Shown here: positions 60,720 through 62,357 of the stretch, piece by piece
How the letters are laid out: each line of letters opens with the position of its first letter
How positions within the stretch are numbered: position 1 is the first letter of the stretch
Assembly: GCA_003242675.1 (NCBI GenBank)
Contig: QGVE01000004.1
Span: 1-62,357, forward strand
DNA length: 62,357 nt
From: Bacillota bacterium
GTDB taxonomy: Bacteria > Bacillota_E > Symbiobacteriia > Symbiobacteriales > Symbiobacteriaceae
Direction: 5' to 3'
Notes under the pieces: model-generated
Told to the model about the DNA's origin: nothing
The model's database searches: none
Seen by the model: the letters and a program-made list of their open reading frames with translations, nothing else
Translations under genes and position numbers: made by a program

Positions 60720-62297
60720 GTGCTCTTCTACCGCACACGCCTGGACAGGCCCGCTGCCATGGTGCACGTGTCCCTGGGCCCGGTCCGCCCCGCCCTGCCC
60801 CCCGAGCCTGCCGGCCTCAGCACCCGGGTGCGGGTCGTGGTGCGCTGCGGCCCGCCCACGGGACCGGTGGAGGTCCACCGGGGCTGGCTGCACACTGACC
60901 TGGCGCCGGGGCGCCGCCTGCGCCTGGCCGGCTGCCAGGTGGGGCCGGACGATCTCCTGCTCTCGCTGGCCCCCGTGCCGGGCCGGTCGGGCAGGGAGCG
61001 GCTGACGGACCGGTTTTCCCTGCCTTTCCATTTGACGGCCTGGGGCGTCGACGCGGTGACAGGTTTGCGCGTCGAGCTCTTCTGCCTTCCCACCGTTCAG
61101 CCGGGGCGGCTGGTCCTGCGGGGCCGCGCGGCGGTCGTGGTGGAGGCGCCGGCGGCGCGCCTCCGCCGCGCCGTGCCCTTCTGCCGGCACCTGGCGGTGG
61201 AGGTGAACCCGCACCTTTGCTGGCGGGCCCGGGCGGCGGTGGAGGGGGTGGACCTGCGGGTGGAGCCGGGCGGGGTTGTGGAGGGGAGGCTGCACGTCGC
61301 CGTCGTGTGCTGGGGGGAGCCGGAGGAAGCCTTCGCCGGGCACGGCGGGGACGCGGCCGGCGGCGGGCCGGCCGCGCTGCGCCGGGTGGACGCGCGCATC
61401 GCCCGGCTGGAGGCGGAGGTGGTCCGGGAGGGGCTGGCCCTGGTCTCCGGGGCCGTCCAGCTGGACGTGGCCTGGGCAGACCGCTCCGGCCGTGGCCGCT
61501 GGACCTGCCGGGAGGTTCCCTTCAGCGCCCTGGTGCCCCTGGGCGGGCTCTGCCCGGGGGACCAGCTGGAGCCGGTGGCACAGGTGGAGCGGCTGGCCCG
61601 GGCGGGCGCGGGGGCCGATTCGCGGGCGCTGGTGCTGATCGGGATCGGGGTGACGGCCCTGCGGCCGGTCCATCGGGAGATCGGCGGCGCCTGGTACCGC
61701 ATGGCGCAGGTGGTCGGCCAGGCGGTGGCGACGGTGCAGCTGGACGAGCCTCTGTTTCCGCGGCCGCAGCCGCCTGCGGCTTCCGGCCGGTGGCACCAGG
61801 TAAATCTGGACACCGGGATGGCGGGGCCCTGGACGGCCCTCCGCGCCCGCATCCGCCGCGCCGGCGGCCGGGCGGCGCTGGAGGTGCGGGCCGAGCCGTA
61901 TGGGGGCGGCTCGCCGGTGACGGCGCGCCTTGACCTGCCCGGCGGGGCCGGGCGGCAGGTGGGCCTGGCCGCGGTCGGCCCGCGGGCGGAGGTGCGGGCG
62001 GCTCCCCTGCCGGAGGGCGGCGTGGAGATGCCGCTGCCGCGCACGGCGGGCCGCGGGGGGTGGTGCCCGCTGCCGGAGCCGGTTCGCTGGGTGCTGGACG
62101 CGGCGCCCTGCGCCGAGGGGCTGCGCTGCTTGGTGCGCGGCGTTGATGGGCTGCGGACCGTTGTGCTGACGGTGCCGCACACGCACGAGGACGCTGCCGC
62201 TGGGGATGACTCGGCGCCGACGGCCTGGACCGTGGCGGGCACGGCGGTGCGGGGGCTGGGGATCGAGCGGGTGTGGGTCGAGGTCGCGTGGGGGTGA
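60720..62297 (+). CDS. Divergent SPOCS-domain protein
   Basis: This protein of about 525 residues is Arg/Gly/Ala/Val-rich. A middle segment (about residues 225-300) follows the SPOCS pattern: RIARLEAEVVREGLALVSGA, then VAWADRSGRGRWTCREVPFS, then GGLCPGDQLEPVAQVE. Weaker copies appear near 10-125 and 125-215. It may therefore be a second, diverged relative of the 58515-59858 protein. The GTG at 60720 is six bases after GAGGTG; a GTG three codons earlier is possible. The C-terminus (about 360-525) has no family I recognise. A coat-associated role is inferred only from the domain and the neighbour. Nothing is seen in the last 60 bases of the window. Confidence 0.68.
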   Translation: MLFYRTRLDRPAAMVHVSLGPVRPALPPEPAGLSTRVRVVVRCGPPTGPVEVHRGWLHTDLAPGRRLRLAGCQVGPDDLLLSLAPVPGRSGRERLTDRFSLPFHLTAWGVDAVTGLRVELFCLPTVQPGRLVLRGRAAVVVEAPAARLRRAVPFCRHLAVEVNPHLCWRARAAVEGVDLRVEPGGVVEGRLHVAVVCWGEPEEAFAGHGGDAAGGGPAALRRVDARIARLEAEVVREGLALVSGAVQLDVAWADRSGRGRWTCREVPFSALVPLGGLCPGDQLEPVAQVERLARAGAGADSRALVLIGIGVTALRPVHREIGGAWYRMAQVVGQAVATVQLDEPLFPRPQPPAASGRWHQVNLDTGMAGPWTALRARIRRAGGRAALEVRAEPYGGGSPVTARLDLPGGAGRQVGLAAVGPRAEVRAAPLPEGGVEMPLPRTAGRGGWCPLPEPVRWVLDAAPCAEGLRCLVRGVDGLRTVVLTVPHTHEDAAAGDDSAPTAWTVAGTAVRGLGIERVWVEVAWG

Positions 62298-62357
62298 GGG
62301 GGTGTGGTCTGGTGCCGTGCGCAGGAGTGGTAAGGAGCGGGTTTGCGGCGGCTGCCG

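Overview
The window is about 62 kb of very GC-rich, gene-dense DNA, yet the gene content is that of a Gram-positive, endospore-forming Firmicute: bacillithiol synthase BshC, two SPOCS (DUF3794) spore-coat-type proteins, DacF-type carboxypeptidase, OpuC-type osmoprotectant transporter with a BusR-like regulator, CtaA, lipoprotein signal peptides and Shine-Dalgarno-rich starts. This combination fits a Symbiobacterium-like organism (inference, no database was searched). Most starts were set by the nearest good Shine-Dalgarno, and many are GTG or TTG.

Layout. 1-6.6 kb: a minus-strand operon for succinate dehydrogenase (sdhC-D-A-B) and two-subunit class I fumarase, divergent from a DASS dicarboxylate transporter. 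6.9-9.7 kb: BceAB-like ABC exporter. 9.8-15.4 kb: osmoregulation block (BusR-like GntR/RCK regulator, OpuC ATPase/two permeases/lipoprotein, MscS channel). 15.5-18.6 kb: 51-aa zinc ribbon, an unidentified structured RNA with its own terminator, and a polar amino acid ABC transporter. 18.7-21.9 kb: cupredoxin lipoprotein divergent from a Fur-box-fronted operon (SufS-like desulfurase, membrane protein, cupin, DUF3343). 22-33 kb: heme A synthase, acetyltransferase, a CopA fused to a cupredoxin-like domain behind a CsoR-type operator, a Ca-type P-ATPase, and an operon of ArsR-type regulator, ABC half-ATPase lacking Walker A, and large membrane protein. 33-36.5 kb: SIMPL protein, nicotinate phosphoribosyltransferase, LysR regulator. 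37-44 kb: membrane-bound, Tat-exported, selenocysteine-containing formate dehydrogenase with an NrfD/HybB-like anchor, a shortened aldehyde-ferredoxin-oxidoreductase-like protein and FdhD. 44-53.7 kb: DUF881 protein, MFS exporter, tRNA-Sec, a degenerate SF1 helicase-like ATPase, then selA-selD-bshC. 54-62 kb: Rossmann reductase, DacF, hydroxyacyl-CoA dehydrogenase plus acetate kinase, and the two SPOCS proteins.

How it fits together. The strongest theme is selenium. The window holds the selenocysteine tRNA, SelA, a SelD that is itself a selenoprotein (Sec21), and a formate dehydrogenase whose Sec197 is encoded by UGA followed by a bacterial SECIS hairpin with the same 18-nt spacing I recall for E. 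coli fdhF. SelB is not in the window. The Fur-box operon (cysteine desulfurase plus DUF3343) may be a second sulfur/selenium-handling locus. CRP/FNR-type palindromes lie before the formate dehydrogenase (two, 31 bp apart) and before the dicarboxylate transporter (one), suggesting shared anaerobic or catabolite control. Succinate/fumarate, formate and acetate genes imply flexible respiratory and fermentative metabolism.
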